NCBI GenBank assembly: GCA_946415755.1
Contig: CAMKTS010000003.1
Span: forward strand, 1-64,000
Direction: 5' to 3'
Origin: an uncultured Prevotella sp.
GTDB lineage: Bacteria; Bacteroidota; Bacteroidia; Bacteroidales; Bacteroidaceae
Length of the DNA: 64,000 bases
Below, one piece after another: positions 9,501-19,300 of this stretch. The position numbers and the translations under genes were made by a program. Below the pieces are notes generated by a model. That model was not told the DNA's origin. It searched no databases and saw only the letters and a list, made by a program, of their open reading frames with translations. Position 1 is the first letter of the stretch. Every line of letters begins with the position of its first letter.

Positions 9501-10155
9501 TGCTCCAGTCGAAGACCATACCGGCAGGCAGGGCATCCAGCTGCTTCTCGCCCAGGTTACCATTAGAGGTATAGGATGGAATCTCAACGGTAGTAGCTGC
9601 CGAAGGCCACTTGTGGTAATACATCACCTGGGCCATGGCAGTAGCCACACAACCGGTGACCGACAATGTGCCGTCGATGACAGGACAGGCGGCATTGTAA
9701 GGCTGACCTTGGTTCCATGTAGACTTCAGCAAAGGGGCTATGGCTGCCTTGTCGGAAATGCGACGTGAAGCGCGATGGGCAGGAGCCGTGATGCCTCGCT
9801 TGTCGAGCAGACGGATGGCATCGGCATATTCCTGCAGGAAGGCACGCATGTTGTCGGGCATCAGCCAATTGTCCAAATGTCCTTTGGTGCCATAACCCAG
9901 AATCTCTTCTGTACGGTCGTCACCGCTCACCACGACATAACCGTCGTTATCACCGACGTTAAAGACATAAAGCGGCGACTGCTCTGTCTGTTGAGTAGTA
10001 AGCAACGGGGTGTGATGGAGTGCTTGGCTTCGTTTTGAAGACATTTTCGAAGCAATGAAGTCGGCCGCTTTCTGTTGGGCCTGCTCCAGCGTTACGGGAC
10101 CAGCCATCAGCATGGTGCTGACGAATAAGGTCATCAATAGCAGGGCTTTTCTCAT
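6592..10155 (-). CDS. Secreted C10-family cysteine protease with dockerin-like repeats
   Basis: An 1187-residue secreted protease. A signal peptide (1-18) is followed by a propeptide (about 20-140) and a streptopain/interpain-like C10 catalytic domain. The nucleophile is C169 in SVTGCVATAMAQVMYYHKWP and the catalytic His is H316 in GGGHAFVCDGY, followed by the conserved INWGWGG. From about 380 onward there are repeated beta-sandwich modules of the CARDB type (VANYDNNQNAIVG, KNTGEADYDGY). Residues about 1099-1160 form two dockerin type-I-like calcium loops (GDANGDGVVDVADVVAIVN and DINGDGVIDVSDVVGVVN), as in the 61-63 kb protein. Length is larger than SpeB because of the modules. It probably degrades proteins outside the cell or at the surface. 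Its own promoter is at 10200-10207. Confidence 0.9.
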   Translation of the reverse strand: MRKALLLMTLFVSTMLMAGPVTLEQAQQKAADFIASKMSSKRSQALHHTPLLTTQQTEQSPLYVFNVGDNDGYVVVSGDDRTEEILGYGTKGHLDNWLMPDNMRAFLQEYADAIRLLDKRGITAPAHRASRRISDKAAIAPLLKSTWNQGQPYNAACPVIDGTLSVTGCVATAMAQVMYYHKWPSAATTVEIPSYTSNGNLGEKQLDALPAGMVFDWSSMKDNYQWGWGATAGEMAVAQLMRACGQSVQMQYGTESGAAVASVAYALVTYFDYEETTTKYLSRNNYSYNDWQEIIYKELEAGRPVLYGGQSSGGGHAFVCDGYSEDDFFHINWGWGGNSDNYFRLRLLDPSNQGIGGSSNNSGYGCGQEAIIGIQKNDGSFTPAIVMSTDKLELAGDVYEFSRANSTQNFTGLNVVYSTFNYTGDKHNFDLGVGLMDADKNIVQGVMNEAASGGSYPPGYGWVVGNSNPLTIEIGSNVPDGDYRLILISRETGSSVWKANENSDIRFIPVTIAGNKMTTTWRKPVINLQLNNTQVEGNKKARNKQTITMTLTNKGTLFRDDVMLVDNNDMDNYSFVGFIELEAGATDKLVFDYTPKTSGTHHLSLYGFTSYIELLSYDINISGSAEPVFTTVGVANYDNNQNAIVGSTYDVTLKLTNKGEDNYNGTVEVALVNMDEVSYASGWMPWGNVNVAPGASVEKNFVFENLPSGNYAAYIKYELDGDTKAMWGATYALQSSMPDLKFSTTEVKNYNSERGGIDGTMLDFTIKVDNTGGAPYSGTIQARLAYEVSSNSWSFVSGQSTVNWQIDNLTASTSTTKQFVFSNLDKGTTYALYMTYTLNGESKYAWSDDFKLLSDDKEAKMVFDGLTYSQTMTQNEDGVYCTEGNTYGATIYVKNTGEADYDGYMYALLQGYFVEDDSWYSLGDPQYIKLTAAVGESTTASFSFDNPEFPASEVSKYRVAIGWMNQNTPTQWGTMYAFCFPPLETLLICRDFEQPTLNEEDFTVVGNVYTLNMTIKNEGTKAYNDKIITRIWKHKKDNSGRIYEDAEPMDVSIEPGVQFDYHFDFNNPKEDNYDLYSFEVYYLRDGELKPLFYGAEFKFTLLKGDANGDGVVDVADVVAIVNKILEKPSENFNEEAADINGDGVIDVSDVVGVVNIILKGGTQSSPEAQARARAYLRTHGFILGGEE

Positions 10156-10199
10156 AAGAATATCTATCGGTTAGTGAGTAATAATATGTTTATCAGATG

Positions 10200-10207
10200 C
10201 AAAGATA
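10200..10207 (-). promoter_or_regulatory. Putative -7 box of the C10 protease gene
   Basis: TATCTTTG followed by GC on the minus strand, 44 nt upstream of the ATG at 10155. Confidence 0.6.
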
Positions 10208-10260
10208 GGTATTTTCAGCCAAACGACCAAAAACAAGAGCAATTATTTCAACAATGGGGC

Positions 10261-10515
10261 TTAGTTGACGCTCAGGCGGATGGTGCGCATGACGCGCTGT
10301 TTGAGCAGTGCCACCTCTTCTGGCGGCAGCAGACTGCACTCGTCCAGATGGTTCAGAATATCGCAGGCCTTCAGGTAGGCACTACGTATCTGCGGGGCAG
10401 CAGAAAGGTATGATGCCCAATAGGATTCTGTTTCCGGACTGGCATCCATGACATAGCGGATGAAGTCGTCATCGCGCAGGAATTCGTCAATTTTTGTGTA
10501 GATGGCTCTTTTCAA
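10261..10515 (-). CDS. Short anti-sigma-like (FecR N-terminal type) protein, TTG start
   Basis: An 84-residue acidic protein downstream of an ECF sigma gene on the same strand (89-nt gap). The segment DEFLRDDDFIRYVMDASPET, then YWASYL and IRSAYLKACDIL, resembles the cytoplasmic sigma-binding N-terminal domain of Bacteroidetes FecR anti-sigma factors (usual pattern FI.W...P......W..W...P). The membrane helix and periplasmic FecR domain that normally follow are absent; the frame simply stops. The only usable start in frame is TTG at 10515, since upstream in-frame codons are open but contain no ATG or GTG after the stop. It may be a free cytoplasmic anti-sigma factor or a truncated remnant. Confidence 0.55.
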   Translation of the reverse strand: MKRAIYTKIDEFLRDDDFIRYVMDASPETESYWASYLSAAPQIRSAYLKACDILNHLDECSLLPPEEVALLKQRVMRTIRLSVN

Positions 10516-10604
10516 GTGTCTCGTCTTTATACAATAGACGAAACATACGCTGTGATGTCATCATTATGACCGTCTCAATTTTACCCTTTTCCTTTTTTAC
10601 CTTT

Positions 10605-11162
10605 TTACATGGCTGCCTCGCGGAGTTTCAGCATACCACGGTGCATCAGGTTGCGCACGGAGTGGTAGTTCATCTGCATAATCTGGCAAACCTCTTCGTA
10701 TTTGCGCTCTTCCAGATAATAGAGGGTAATGGCTTGGCGCTGTCGACGGGTAAGCTTCTGCATGAGGTGGGCTACCAGGTCTGACTGCAGTTGCTCACGC
10801 TCCTGATACAGATAGTCTTGCTCTACGTTTTCTGTAGCCGTACGGTACTCATAGGTCTCAGCAGCTTCTTCAGCAGTGAAGGTATGACGGCGGAACTCGT
10901 CGAGCAGACGGTTCTTCAGCGAGATAATCAGGTAGGAACCGAGATTGTTAATACCGTTCTTCTCATTGCGTTTGGAATATACCTTGACGAACACATCGTG
11001 AATGCAGTCGCGTAGCAGTTCTTGGTCCTGCGTGAGTTTGACACCATAGTTGAACAAAATCTGTACATACAGGTCGTACAACTTGGAGAACGCTTCGTCG
11101 TTTCCTTCACAGAATTGTGTTACCAATTCGCGGGTGTGTTCTTTGAGATGATTAGTAGCCAT
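10605..11162 (-). CDS. ECF-type RNA polymerase sigma factor
   Basis: A 185-residue sigma-70 family protein. Region 2 lies around FCEGNDEAFSKLYDLYVQILFNYG and DCIHDVFVKVYSKR; region 4 is the HTH around LTRRQRQAITLYYLEERKYEEVCQIM, ending RNLMHRGMLKLREAAM. I started it at the ATG at 11162; upstream codons encode a hydrophobic stretch that overlaps the -7 box at 11193-11200. It is followed by a very short anti-sigma-like gene, an arrangement that usually regulates a nearby surface-function locus. No target site could be identified here; the C10 protease gene downstream has a standard housekeeping-type -7 box. Confidence 0.88.
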   Translation of the reverse strand: MATNHLKEHTRELVTQFCEGNDEAFSKLYDLYVQILFNYGVKLTQDQELLRDCIHDVFVKVYSKRNEKNGINNLGSYLIISLKNRLLDEFRRHTFTAEEAAETYEYRTATENVEQDYLYQEREQLQSDLVAHLMQKLTRRQRQAITLYYLEERKYEEVCQIMQMNYHSVRNLMHRGMLKLREAAM

Positions 11163-11192
11163 GTATAACAATCGTAGTTTGCAATTCACCTG

Positions 11193-11200
11193 CAAAGATA
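11193..11200 (-). promoter_or_regulatory. Putative -7 box of the ECF sigma gene
   Basis: TATCTTTG followed by GC on the minus strand, 30 nt upstream of the ATG at 11162. Confidence 0.6.
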
Positions 11201-11415
11201 AGGAAAAAAACAAACTCCACCACATAAAAACACAAAAAAAATGGGAGAAGACTCGAAAAATGTTCAGAATTCCCCCCAATGGTATTATTTTCTACTTATC
11301 AATAGTCCTCTCCCAACAGCCCAAAAAGCTCATCAACATTCCGATGGAATGGGGAATTGTCAGTTTTTCCACCTCTTTTTGTTGATAATTGCGCCGTTAC
11401 TGTTTAACAAATGGC

Positions 11416-11423
11416 TACTTTTG
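11416..11423 (+). promoter_or_regulatory. Putative -7 box of the PL1 lyase gene
   Basis: TACTTTTG followed by CAG. It lies inside the longer open frame that starts at 11411, which argues for the downstream ATG at 11459 as the real start. Confidence 0.6.
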
Positions 11424-11458
11424 CAGCAGATTTGTATGAAACTAAAACCGAAATGACA

Positions 11459-13261
11459 ATGAAAGTAACGGAAAGACTGTTATCAAAGAGACTGTTAAGG
11501 AGGAGTGCTATGGCATCTTTGTTATTCATCTTTAGTACCAGCATGCATGCTGTCGATTTTTTGACTCAGAAAGGCTGGCTTGAAAGCATATCTGCCAAGT
11601 GGAGTCCCGTCTTCGGAGCTACAGCTTATCATGTGTATTATAGTGGTGATGGCCAAGAGTCTGTTCAGGCAGACGACTGTTTGGTGCGCCAGTATGATGG
11701 ATATTTGCGAGTTGATGTGCCAGGACTGAAGAGCGGTAGCTATACACTGACAGTGGTGGCTGTTGATGCTAATGGAAAAGAGTTAGAACGTGGCACAACG
11801 GATGTGCTTGAAGTAAAGCCATTCCTGCGTGAGGGGTTTGCCTTTACTGAAGATATTGTGCCAGGCGGCTATCAGATGAACGGTTTTCCAAAAGAGGGTG
11901 CCCGCATCATCTATGTCACCGCAAAAACCGTCAACACCGTCACCTGCGAAGTCAGCGATGGGAAGAAACTGGTCAGTTATACAGGTTTGACTAATATCTT
12001 GAATGCGTATGGCAAAGGAAAAGACCACACTCCACTTATCATCCGTGTCATCGGCACTGTCAAGGCCGAAGAGTTTGAGGGGCTGAAAGATGGTAATTAT
12101 ATCAACTTCCAAGGTAACAATGCTACCGACCGCATGTTAGAAAGTATGACATTAGAGGGTATTGGTGATGATGCCACGCTTTACGGCTATGGTGTATGTA
12201 TGAAGCGTACCAAGGGTGTGGAAATACGCAATGTGGCTATCATGCTCTTTGGTGATGATGCGGTATCAATGGATACCGACAACTACCATAACTGGATTCA
12301 TCATTGCGACTTCTTCTATGGTGCGCCAGGCAAAGATGCCGATCAGGTAAAAGGCGATGGCAGCATAGACATGAAATATCGCTCTACACGGACTACCATC
12401 GACAGTAATCACTTTTTCGACTGTGGTAAGGTGATGGGCTGTGGCGGTGCCACCAAGGAGGAAACCAATCTGCTCATTACCTTCCACCACAACTGGTTCG
12501 ACCATTGCGATTCACGCTGTCCGAGACTGAACCACACGACAGCGCATATTTACAATAACTACTATGACGGTGTCGCCGTCTATGGCATCGGCTGTACAGA
12601 GGTGTCGAATGCCTTCATAGAGGGGAATCACTTCCGCAACGTGCAGCGCCCCATGATGATTGCTGGCCAGGGCACAGACCGTATCTATGCCAGCGACCCC
12701 AATAAAGGCACGTTCTCCGGTCAGACGGGTGGTATGAGCAAAGCATATAATAATAAGGTGGAAGGACCTGTTGAGGTGCGCCTGTTCTATCAGACGGATG
12801 ACGCGGAACAGTTCGATGCCTGGTTGGTAGAAACTCGTGAAGAGAAAGTGCCTGAAACGGCGAAGGCATACAAGGGAGGCTTTGTATACGATAACTTCGA
12901 TACGGCAGCCGACATGTATGCTTCTGTGCTTGATGCCCCTGAACAGGTAGCCGCCATCGTTACCGAAGGAGCAGGCCGTATGAATGGCGGCGACTTGAAA
13001 TGGACGTTCGACAATGCCGTTGACGATCATAACCACGATGTAAACACAGCCCTGAAGAGCGCGCTGCTCAACTATCAGTCACCACTGCTGACCATACAAG
13101 GCGAACAAGACTTTGTCACTACTGGAATACGCCACTATGACTATCGTCAAACGTCAAACGGTCAATGGTATAATCTTGCCGGCCAGCGTGTCGATGCTCT
13201 TTATAAAGGAATTGCCATCATCAACGGTAAAAAGGTCATCTTGAAATCATCTGTCTATTGA
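11459..13261 (+). CDS. Secreted pectate lyase, polysaccharide lyase family 1
   Basis: A 600-residue protein: signal peptide (to about residue 30), a fibronectin-like domain (about 35-130; WSPVFGATAYHVYYSGDG), then a PL1 beta-helix. Visible landmarks are GVEIRNVAIMLFGDDAVSM, the segment DADQVKGDGSIDMKYRSTRTTIDSNHF with the calcium-site acidic residues, FHHNWFDHCDSRCPRLNHTTAHIYNNYY with the Arg-Pro-type catalytic region (the Arg after CP) and a final YNLAGQRV...KGIAIINGKKVIL tail typical of Bacteroidales secreted proteins. It would cleave de-esterified pectin. It is convergent with the regulator at 13255 and overlaps it by 7 nt. The ATG at 11453 is an alternative start. Confidence 0.88.
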   Translation: MKVTERLLSKRLLRRSAMASLLFIFSTSMHAVDFLTQKGWLESISAKWSPVFGATAYHVYYSGDGQESVQADDCLVRQYDGYLRVDVPGLKSGSYTLTVVAVDANGKELERGTTDVLEVKPFLREGFAFTEDIVPGGYQMNGFPKEGARIIYVTAKTVNTVTCEVSDGKKLVSYTGLTNILNAYGKGKDHTPLIIRVIGTVKAEEFEGLKDGNYINFQGNNATDRMLESMTLEGIGDDATLYGYGVCMKRTKGVEIRNVAIMLFGDDAVSMDTDNYHNWIHHCDFFYGAPGKDADQVKGDGSIDMKYRSTRTTIDSNHFFDCGKVMGCGGATKEETNLLITFHHNWFDHCDSRCPRLNHTTAHIYNNYYDGVAVYGIGCTEVSNAFIEGNHFRNVQRPMMIAGQGTDRIYASDPNKGTFSGQTGGMSKAYNNKVEGPVEVRLFYQTDDAEQFDAWLVETREEKVPETAKAYKGGFVYDNFDTAADMYASVLDAPEQVAAIVTEGAGRMNGGDLKWTFDNAVDDHNHDVNTALKSALLNYQSPLLTIQGEQDFVTTGIRHYDYRQTSNGQWYNLAGQRVDALYKGIAIINGKKVILKSSVY

Positions 13262-16200
13262 TTATTGACATATTGTGAGGGTGTCATGCCCATCTCAGCC
13301 TTGAAGCATTTGGAGAAATATTTGGGGTCTGAGAAGCCGACCTTATAGGCGATGTCTGTAATGGAGAGCGATGAGGTATCCATGAGTTTCAGAGCCTTCT
13401 TGATACGCATCTGCTTGATGAAGTCGATAGGAGAAAGTCCTGTTATCGACTTCATCTTGCTATAATAGGCCGTTCGGCTCATACCTAAATGGCGAGCCAA
13501 GTCCTCTACGACAAAATTGCGATTGCCGATATTGTCTTCGAAAAAGGCAATGGATTGTTTCATAAACAGTTGCTCGTCAGCAGCAATGTGTTCTTCTTCT
13601 TTCCGCTCCACTTGGATGTCATGGGAGAATTCGTCAACCGTCATCAGCAGAGAGTATTTGCGCTGTAGCAGGCGGCGCATGCGACTAAGGTAGATGATGG
13701 CGTAGACCATGCCGAGAAAGGCGGCTGCTATCATTAGGATGATGATTAGTTTGAACCAGGCCGTCTCAACGAAGCGCGGTATGACATGTACTGCTAGCTG
13801 GCGCGTATGTGCCGTCCATTCTCCTTTGCTGTTAGTGGCCTGTATCGTCAACAGGTAGTTCCCTGGCGGCAGACTGCTGTAGTTGGCAGAATGCTGTGAA
13901 TCGCCCGTGTAGTTCCAGCCCTTGTCAAATTCCTCTAAGCGGTAGCGGAAGCGTACCGTATTCTGTCCTTCGTAGTCAAGAGCCGACAAGTAGAGTGAGA
14001 AGCTACGCTCATCAGGACTGACATCCAACTGCTGTACGTCGTTGAGTGGATGTATCGTCATGTCGTTCTGGTACTGTATGCCTGTTACCACGATGTGGGG
14101 CTGCTGTTCTTGGCTGCCGACATCATCGGTGTGGAAGGTCAGTAACCCCTTGGAAGTTCCTGCAGTGATGCGCCCAGCAGTAATGATAGGCTGACCTTCT
14201 GCAAAGTTGAAGTCACCAATGAAGTTGCTCTTGTCGTAGATATTGAAATTGCCGGTGGAAGGACTGAAGCGCGTAATGGCCTGTTCTGATATGAGCCAGA
14301 TGTTTTTTCCATCGCTTGCAGCCGTCTTTATCTGGTCGGCTGTGGACGTAGAGGGAATGAGATAGTTCTGAAAATGGATGGTATCACTGGTCAGTTGTGA
14401 AGAGCGTATTTTGCTGATACCACTGCCGAATACACAGACATACCAGCTGTTTCCGTGATGTAGAATATGCATGATGTCATTTCCCTTCAGTCCCCACTCT
14501 TCATTTCTGAAGCTATTGGTGTAGTAACGAGGTGATGAGGCGTTGCGCAAGTCGGCTGTAATGAGGCCATTGGTAGATCCTATCAGGAAGATGCCCGGAT
14601 AAGCTTCACGCAAACACCGTATTTTCGTGTTGGCGGGAAAGCCTTTTACATGATGGAAACGCCAACGCCCTGTAGTGTCTCTCATAGCCATCGAAAGCCC
14701 TTGTCCGTAGGAACCCAACAGCAAAGTGCCATCAGTAGCTTGTAGAATGGCGTAAATCGTGTCACTGCGTAGTGACAGCATATCAGAGGCATTGTGTAGG
14801 AAATGATCGACATGGTAACTGTCAGCCGTCTGCGGAGTAAGCAGATAGAGACCGTCGCCTTTTGTCCCTATCCAGATTTGCTGTCTCTTGTCTTCATAGA
14901 TGCAGTATGCCGGACACTTGGTAAATGCAACAGGTGCCGACAACCACTGGCCGTCAGATGACAGGTAGCCTCTCTGCTGCTGATAAAGGCTTAGCGAGCG
15001 GTCGGTATACCACTCTACGCCTTTGGAGTCTCGAAGAATGGCTCTGGCCTCTTGTTGTTTGGGGTTATTCCAATGTGTAAATGTTGTCCCGCTGAACGAA
15101 ATACATTCGGCAGCATGGGTTTGTAGAATCCATAGGTTCCGTTGGTGGTCGACCAAAAACTTGCTGATGTCAGCAGGGTTGTACGACACCTCTTGGCTGC
15201 CTCGGAAAAATCGGCAAGTTTGAAGAGTTTGTGTTGTTTCGTCATAATACGACATCACCCCCTGTTCAGGCTTTAATACTACTTGTCCTGTTGCATCCTC
15301 CAGGATAAGCTGCGGATTTTTCATGGAACAACCGATGGCGGCTTTCTCTGTTTCAAGCAGCGTCATACTTCCTGCAGACAGGTTGAGAAGGCCCACTCGA
15401 TGGTCATGTCCGAACGACCAGATACGCTTTTGTGAGTCCTTAAAAAGAAAAACAGAGGTCTCTTTGCTGTGTTGTACAAAGGTGTTGTTGTCGGCATGAT
15501 AGCTCCAAACCCCTTGGTTGGTAGCCATCAACAGCATATTGTCCAAGGTGGTGACATAATTAACGGTTTCAGGAACTACTCCCGTCATAGTCGCCTTTCC
15601 CTTGTCATTGAGGATGGTCACCTGACCGTTCTTGCCTATCAACAGTATAACGGAACCAACAGACTTGACAAAATGGTAAAGCCCTTTGATATGCAGATGG
15701 CGAGTCATACAGACAGCTCCTTGGTCTGTAAGGATCCACTCGTCACCTTTCTGATCCTGCGTGATACCAATAATTTGCTGAACCCCTTTTAGCTCGTCTT
15801 TGCCGTTAGGCAGGTATCTGCCCCCCTTTTTGTAGTCCTTGTCTATCAGTCTCAAGCATGAATTGTCTTTAAATGTAACCCATGTCACTCCTTTCGCCAA
15901 GGGAGTAAGTACCTTTACACGCTTGTCGGCTATGGTCGGCATCTCTGCCAGTACGTCTGTAAACAAGCAGGTTTTGGTATCGAAATAGAATAGTCTGTTC
16001 TCTGAGGAAACACACCAAAGGCCATGATCATTCGCACTGCGCTTAATGTTATAGATGCGATTTGAAAAGATGGTGCCCTTGGAGTTTAGAATGGGCTTGA
16101 AGGTGTTAAACGTATAGCCATCATAGCGTACCAGGCCATTCCAGGTAGCAAACCAGATAAAACCTGTCTTGTCTTGAACAGCATTGGAGATGTGTGCTTG

Positions 16201-16308
16201 TAGAAGGCCGTTGTCGGTAGCAAAATTCCTGATGCGGCAGAACTTGTTGCCCCATATCGCCAAACAGGAGACCAATAGGATGGCTGCGATAAGAAAACGT
16301 TTCTCCAC
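13255..16308 (-). CDS. Propeller/Y_Y_Y sensor fused directly to an AraC DNA-binding domain
   Basis: A 1017-residue one-component membrane regulator. After a signal helix there are beta-propeller repeats like those of hybrid two-component systems (DKTGFIWFATWNGLVRYDGYTF at about 45-66, EDKRQQIWIGTKGDGLYLL, and others). A Y_Y_Y domain follows (FRYRLEEFDKGWNYTG ... LPPGNYLLTIQATNSKGEW), then a membrane helix (about 855-877) and a C-terminal AraC HTH (EDLARHLGMSRTAYYSKMKSITGLSPIDFI ... ITDIAYKVGFSDPKYFSKCFK). The histidine-kinase and receiver domains of classical HTCS regulators are absent. It is the last gene of a four-gene leftward operon of pectin genes (lyase, DUF3826, beta-helix fusion, regulator), separated by 1 nt from the previous gene. 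It likely senses pectin oligosaccharides; this is inference from context. Confidence 0.88.
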   Translation of the reverse strand: MEKRFLIAAILLVSCLAIWGNKFCRIRNFATDNGLLQAHISNAVQDKTGFIWFATWNGLVRYDGYTFNTFKPILNSKGTIFSNRIYNIKRSANDHGLWCVSSENRLFYFDTKTCLFTDVLAEMPTIADKRVKVLTPLAKGVTWVTFKDNSCLRLIDKDYKKGGRYLPNGKDELKGVQQIIGITQDQKGDEWILTDQGAVCMTRHLHIKGLYHFVKSVGSVILLIGKNGQVTILNDKGKATMTGVVPETVNYVTTLDNMLLMATNQGVWSYHADNNTFVQHSKETSVFLFKDSQKRIWSFGHDHRVGLLNLSAGSMTLLETEKAAIGCSMKNPQLILEDATGQVVLKPEQGVMSYYDETTQTLQTCRFFRGSQEVSYNPADISKFLVDHQRNLWILQTHAAECISFSGTTFTHWNNPKQQEARAILRDSKGVEWYTDRSLSLYQQQRGYLSSDGQWLSAPVAFTKCPAYCIYEDKRQQIWIGTKGDGLYLLTPQTADSYHVDHFLHNASDMLSLRSDTIYAILQATDGTLLLGSYGQGLSMAMRDTTGRWRFHHVKGFPANTKIRCLREAYPGIFLIGSTNGLITADLRNASSPRYYTNSFRNEEWGLKGNDIMHILHHGNSWYVCVFGSGISKIRSSQLTSDTIHFQNYLIPSTSTADQIKTAASDGKNIWLISEQAITRFSPSTGNFNIYDKSNFIGDFNFAEGQPIITAGRITAGTSKGLLTFHTDDVGSQEQQPHIVVTGIQYQNDMTIHPLNDVQQLDVSPDERSFSLYLSALDYEGQNTVRFRYRLEEFDKGWNYTGDSQHSANYSSLPPGNYLLTIQATNSKGEWTAHTRQLAVHVIPRFVETAWFKLIIILMIAAAFLGMVYAIIYLSRMRRLLQRKYSLLMTVDEFSHDIQVERKEEEHIAADEQLFMKQSIAFFEDNIGNRNFVVEDLARHLGMSRTAYYSKMKSITGLSPIDFIKQMRIKKALKLMDTSSLSITDIAYKVGFSDPKYFSKCFKAEMGMTPSQYVNNQ

Positions 16309-16309
16309 C

Positions 16310-19300
16310 TTATTTCGTCTTTAGCCAGAAAATACCTTTGCCATCTATGGTGGCACTGCCCTTTTTCTGTTGTCGTGGAGTGACAGTTCCTGTCTTTTCC
16401 CCAATCTCATATAGGCTATAGCCGGTCGACGGTTCTAAGACGACATGCAGAGGACTGGCGTCTTGCTTGTAGTAGACGATTCCTTTCTCGCCGATAAGGG
16501 TATAAACGCCTTCTGTTCCCGATTCCACCGGTTTCATCGTGGAGAGAGCAGCGAGGAAAGCCTCGTCCTTAACGGGGATGGCCGTACAGGAACCACCAGC
16601 CATCAGCGATGCCCAGCACAGCTCGGGGTGCTTCTGGGCTGAGTAGACAACGGCCTTGTCGGGATATTGTGACTTGTATTCCGATACGGCACGGTAGACA
16701 TCCTCGAAGCGTGTACTGCCAGTGCGGATCTTACGCTGGTATTGGCGGGGAGCCATATTCACACCACCAGGAGGCGCATATTCGCCCTTGTGATGGTAGA
16801 ACCACTGTTCGATGTCGATGATATCGACGATTTTTGAGCGGACAGGGTCTTTTAGAATCGCATCCTGCACGTCCTTGTTGACGGCAAGGGCTACCAGTAC
16901 ATGACCGTTCTCCTGCTCCCACTCACCGATGACATCCAGCCAGAACTGCACGAAGTGTAGCGGACCGGTGAACTCCTCGCCTATGCTGTGGATGACGTTT
17001 GGTTGACCCTTGAAGGCATCCAGTGACTGCCGGATGTACTGGCGGTGCAGCTGCCGGAGGGTGGCATTCGTGATATCGTAGAACAGGGTGGCGGTAAAGA
17101 TACGCTTGTCGCCGGTGAAGTTGACGGGTTCAAGGAAGGGTGTACCGTTGATGTTGTTGGCCGTGCGCCACGGACAGTCTACCCAGTGGGCACCGGCCTC
17201 CAGGATATTGTGCTGGAAATAGTGCTGGTTCTTGAGTATGATGCCGATGGATTCTGTCTTTTTTGCAAACTGCTGCAGGCGATAGTAGTACCATTTGTTG
17301 AGTTTCGTCAGGTCGTACTTCGTCATACCATCCCAGGCCAATTCGTTGTTAAGCGTTGAGCCATGAGTCATACCGGTGCGCGCGAAAGGCTGTTCAAAGA
17401 AGGGTGCCCAGGCATCCCCGTCTTTTCGACGGATGCGCTCATGGTCATCACGGCGACGGTCAGTCCACAGGCCGTAGTTCTGACTGAACAGCATCGTATG
17501 TTTGCGCTGCATCTCTGCTACGACACTGTCTATACGGTCGGTCAGCCCCTTTCCCTCCTGACCCGGCACGAAGCGGGTCAGCGCATACTTTGCCTGTGGC
17601 AGGAAAGCATCGTGGGTGCGCCCGTTCCACCAGGGGGTCTGGTGCTTGCCTCCGGCGAGCACGATGCCGTCTTTGGTGAGCCATCCGTTAACAAGGGCGT
17701 AGACGGCTTTCGTCTCTTTCGTTGCTTTGGCAGGAGAATAGGTGAAGGGCTTGACGGGTGTGATATCCCCAGTAAATACGGCAGAGTCTATCCACATCTG
17801 CATGGTGGTACGAGGCAGCAGTGCCGCTTCTGCCATCCGCATGGCCTCTTCGATGGTTGGTGAACTGCTGGCATTGGTAGGTCGGTCGTAGATGCGGCAC
17901 TGTTGGGAGACATCACGCCCCAGACGTGTCTTCAGCTGCTCGGCAAAGAGCGAGTAGGGCTTGACGTGTTCGTTCATCTGTGTATAGTCGCCATTGCCCT
18001 GTATCTGTCCCCAGCAGCCATGGGAGATGTTACGGTTCAGCGTGTCGGGGGAATAGCAGAACAGCCCGGAGGCAGTAGACTGCCACAGGGTACTGTTGGC
18101 CGTGCTCCAGCCGGCACCGAATTTCTCCAGTTCCCAGTTTTTGAAGACGAGGTCATTACCGTCGACATTCACGATGTCGAACAGGATACCGGGTGCCCAT
18201 GAGGAGATGGCCCCGCTGGGACCGAACGACTCCAGGCTCTCACACTGTACGAAAGCGTTGGGGCCAGGTGCAGTATGTCCTACGGCGAAGTCGTTGATGC
18301 CATGTTCAGAATAGCAACGCTGGAAAAGCACCATTTCACCGAGCGTGAGGAAGGTTCTGCGGCGCAGTCCGCCGATTTCCGAGATGGGACTTAGCGACTG
18401 GCAGTCCTCGACGGTCACCTGTCGGGCTGATTTCTGTACCACAACGGCAGAGCCGGCAAAGTGACGGAAGTTCACCATGCGTACCCAGCAGTTTTCTGCA
18501 TCTGCCATGTAGACACCGTTCCAGCAGTGACTTTCATCCATTGGCAGGGAAGTGTCGTAGTCTGATACGAGTGTCAGGTTCTCTACTCCACACTCGCTAA
18601 TGAGTCCCTTCTGTTCACAGACCATTGCCTTGGCACCGCCCCAGCGGGCTTCTATGCTACAGGTGATGGGGGCATCGAGTGTAACCTCTGTTCCGTTGAC
18701 GGCCGTAATGCGCCGATTCCATCGGAGGTCGATGTCGCCTGCATGCCAAGCCCAGTAGCCCATGCGCTTGCCTCCACCAAACGACTGACAGTCGAGTGAC
18801 GCTATCCATTCCTGTGTGGAGGGTCGCCAGATGATGAGGCGCGCACCCGGACGGAGGGTGGCGTTACCGTCTTGTATGGAACAGGTCAGGGACCCCGGTT
18901 TGACATCCGATACGGTGAATGTGTCCGTCACGGCAACATCGTGTGTACCTTCTATATATAGGAGGGCACCACGGTCGTAGCCTGTCTTTCGGATAATGGT
19001 CTTGTCACGGCCACTGCCGCGCAGCACGACACCATTGGTATGGATGCGCAGCGGCTCACTGACAGTAAAGGTGCCCTCGCCCAGCAGCACCGCACCGCGC
19101 AGCCCCGTCAGCTTGTCGGGTTTCTGCCGGCTGACGTAGTCGATGGCCTGCTGAATAAGTGCGGCATCGTCCTGGCCGGTGGGTAGGACATAAGTGGCTG
19201 TTTTAACTGATGGAATGGGCTGTTCTGAGCGTTGATACCCACAATAGGAATAATCCATCGGCACAGTCTGAGCACGGGCAGTGCCAATGAGAAATGAGAA

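Noticed and set aside
9403..9768. Rightward frames opposite the C10 protease gene
   Set aside because: Antisense shadows of a gene with a clear catalytic Cys/His and signal peptide.
10528..10570. Tiny leftward frame (M-M-T-S-Q-R-M-F...) overlapping the start of the anti-sigma-like gene
   Set aside because: Only about 25 codons with no RBS; could be a leader peptide but nothing supports it.
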